Positions 63,613 to 64,000 of a DNA stretch of 64,000 nt are shown in pieces. A model generated the notes under the pieces. It had not been told where the DNA came from. It saw only the letters and a program-made list of their open reading frames with translations, and did not search any database. Made by a program: the position numbers and the translations under genes. Numbering within the stretch: the stretch's first letter is position 1; the number at the start of each line of letters is the position of its first letter. The stretch is from Phocoena phocoena (lineage: Eukaryota; Chordata; Mammalia; Artiodactyla; Phocoenidae): contig NW_027077413.1 of the NCBI RefSeq assembly GCF_963924675.1, positions 682,001 to 746,000 on the forward strand, read 5' to 3'.

Positions 63613-64000
63613 TTGGCCAAAAAGGGCGTATGCGTTTTTTCCTAAATATATTCAGGAAAAAACGCATATGCCCTTTTTGGCCAAGTGCATCATTGTCGAC
63701 GTTGTGCCTCTTTTCCTATGCTTTCAGGGCAATTCCAGTCTACCCCCTGCAATCGTTTACCTGAAATTCAGCCCCGCTTTCAAGTCCCCTTCGCAGGCTT
63801 ACTTCAATATATTTTTGGAGGATAGCTGTCATTTATAACTCTGCAGGTTTGTGAAGTACAGTGCCCCTGAGCTCCTTTCTTCAACTCGCTTTCTTGTGAG
63901 CTGGGCACAAAACCGCAGGATTGCTTCAGGCCCTAATCTGTTTCCAGCAGGGCACACTGAGCCTTTGTTTAATTCCTCTTCCTGGTGGGCAATGAGCGTT
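63613..64000. repeat. Monomer 37 (partial, first 388 bp)
   Basis: Palindrome at 63613-63684 with the same two mismatches as monomer 10. The window ends inside this copy, so the array continues beyond it. Confidence 0.95.

Larger units (their letters stand above)
1..64000. repeat. Head-to-tail satellite array, ~1,747 bp monomer
   Basis: Landmark sequences recur throughout at 1,745-1,753 bp spacing, most often exactly 1,747. Three monomers are shorter (1,666-1,667) because of one internal 80 bp deletion. There are 37 copies of the palindrome landmark and no inversions or interruptions. Monomer map counted from the palindrome start: palindrome 1-72; a GTCGAC site near 83; a short hairpin near 498; a second hairpin near 669; a 12 bp palindrome near 1364; the A/B haplotype segment near 1410-1540. 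The dense, unspaced tandem arrangement and mosaic subfamily structure are what satellite families show under concerted evolution. I do not recognise the family, so host and chromosomal site remain open. No rRNA, tRNA, telomere repeat, LTR or transposase is visible. Confidence 0.98.

Noticed and set aside
1..64000. CRISPR array or prokaryotic repeat region
   Set aside because: The period is 1.75 kb with no short repeat and spacer pattern, and there are no genes at all in 64 kb.
1..64000. Ribosomal DNA intergenic spacer or endogenous virus array
   Set aside because: No rRNA sequence, LTR ends, primer-binding site or recognisable viral protein was seen in any frame.

Overview
The whole 64 kb window is one uninterrupted tandem satellite DNA array. 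I find no protein-coding gene, RNA gene or recognisable transposon. The unit is about 1,747 bp. Every copy runs head to tail in the same orientation, giving 36 complete monomers plus a partial one at each end. The organism cannot be named from the sequence. A eukaryote is near certain. A DNA-methylating genome, such as a vertebrate, is likely, because many variable sites are CpG positions that have become TpG or CpA. Such arrays are typical of centromeric, pericentromeric or other heterochromatic blocks, but nothing here proves which.

The monomer has one outstanding landmark: a 72 bp palindrome with 36 bp arms and no loop. It is perfect in 18 of 37 copies and recognisable in all of them. I used its first base as an arbitrary monomer start. 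Smaller dyads (a 12 bp palindrome and two short hairpins) recur at fixed offsets. Each monomer also carries, about 250-370 bp before the next palindrome, a roughly 125 bp segment in one of two alternative haplotypes, called A and B here. They differ at about 11 linked sites, and several monomers carry A/B recombinants.

Layout: 1-5.5 kb holds monomers closely matching those at 43.4-47.1 kb (offset 41,688), including a fresh one-monomer duplication at the start. 5.5-27.3 kb is a more diverse run, with two near-identical monomers at 7.9-11.4 kb and a stretch of B-type monomers at 13-24 kb. 27.3-44.6 kb is an 8,655 bp five-monomer block present twice in tandem. 47.1-58.1 kb is a two-monomer (3,495 bp) higher-order pattern, with one near-exact duplication. 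56.6-64 kb repeats material from 6.0-8.9 kb (offset 50,506) and then 12.0-17.0 kb (offset 47,014). An 80 bp internal deletion marks three related monomers. Together these record repeated unequal exchange at scales of 1, 2, 5 and more than 20 monomers.

Many short open frames exist (61-153 codons), but they recur only because the satellite recurs. They are broken or changed between subfamilies, and I do not annotate them as genes.
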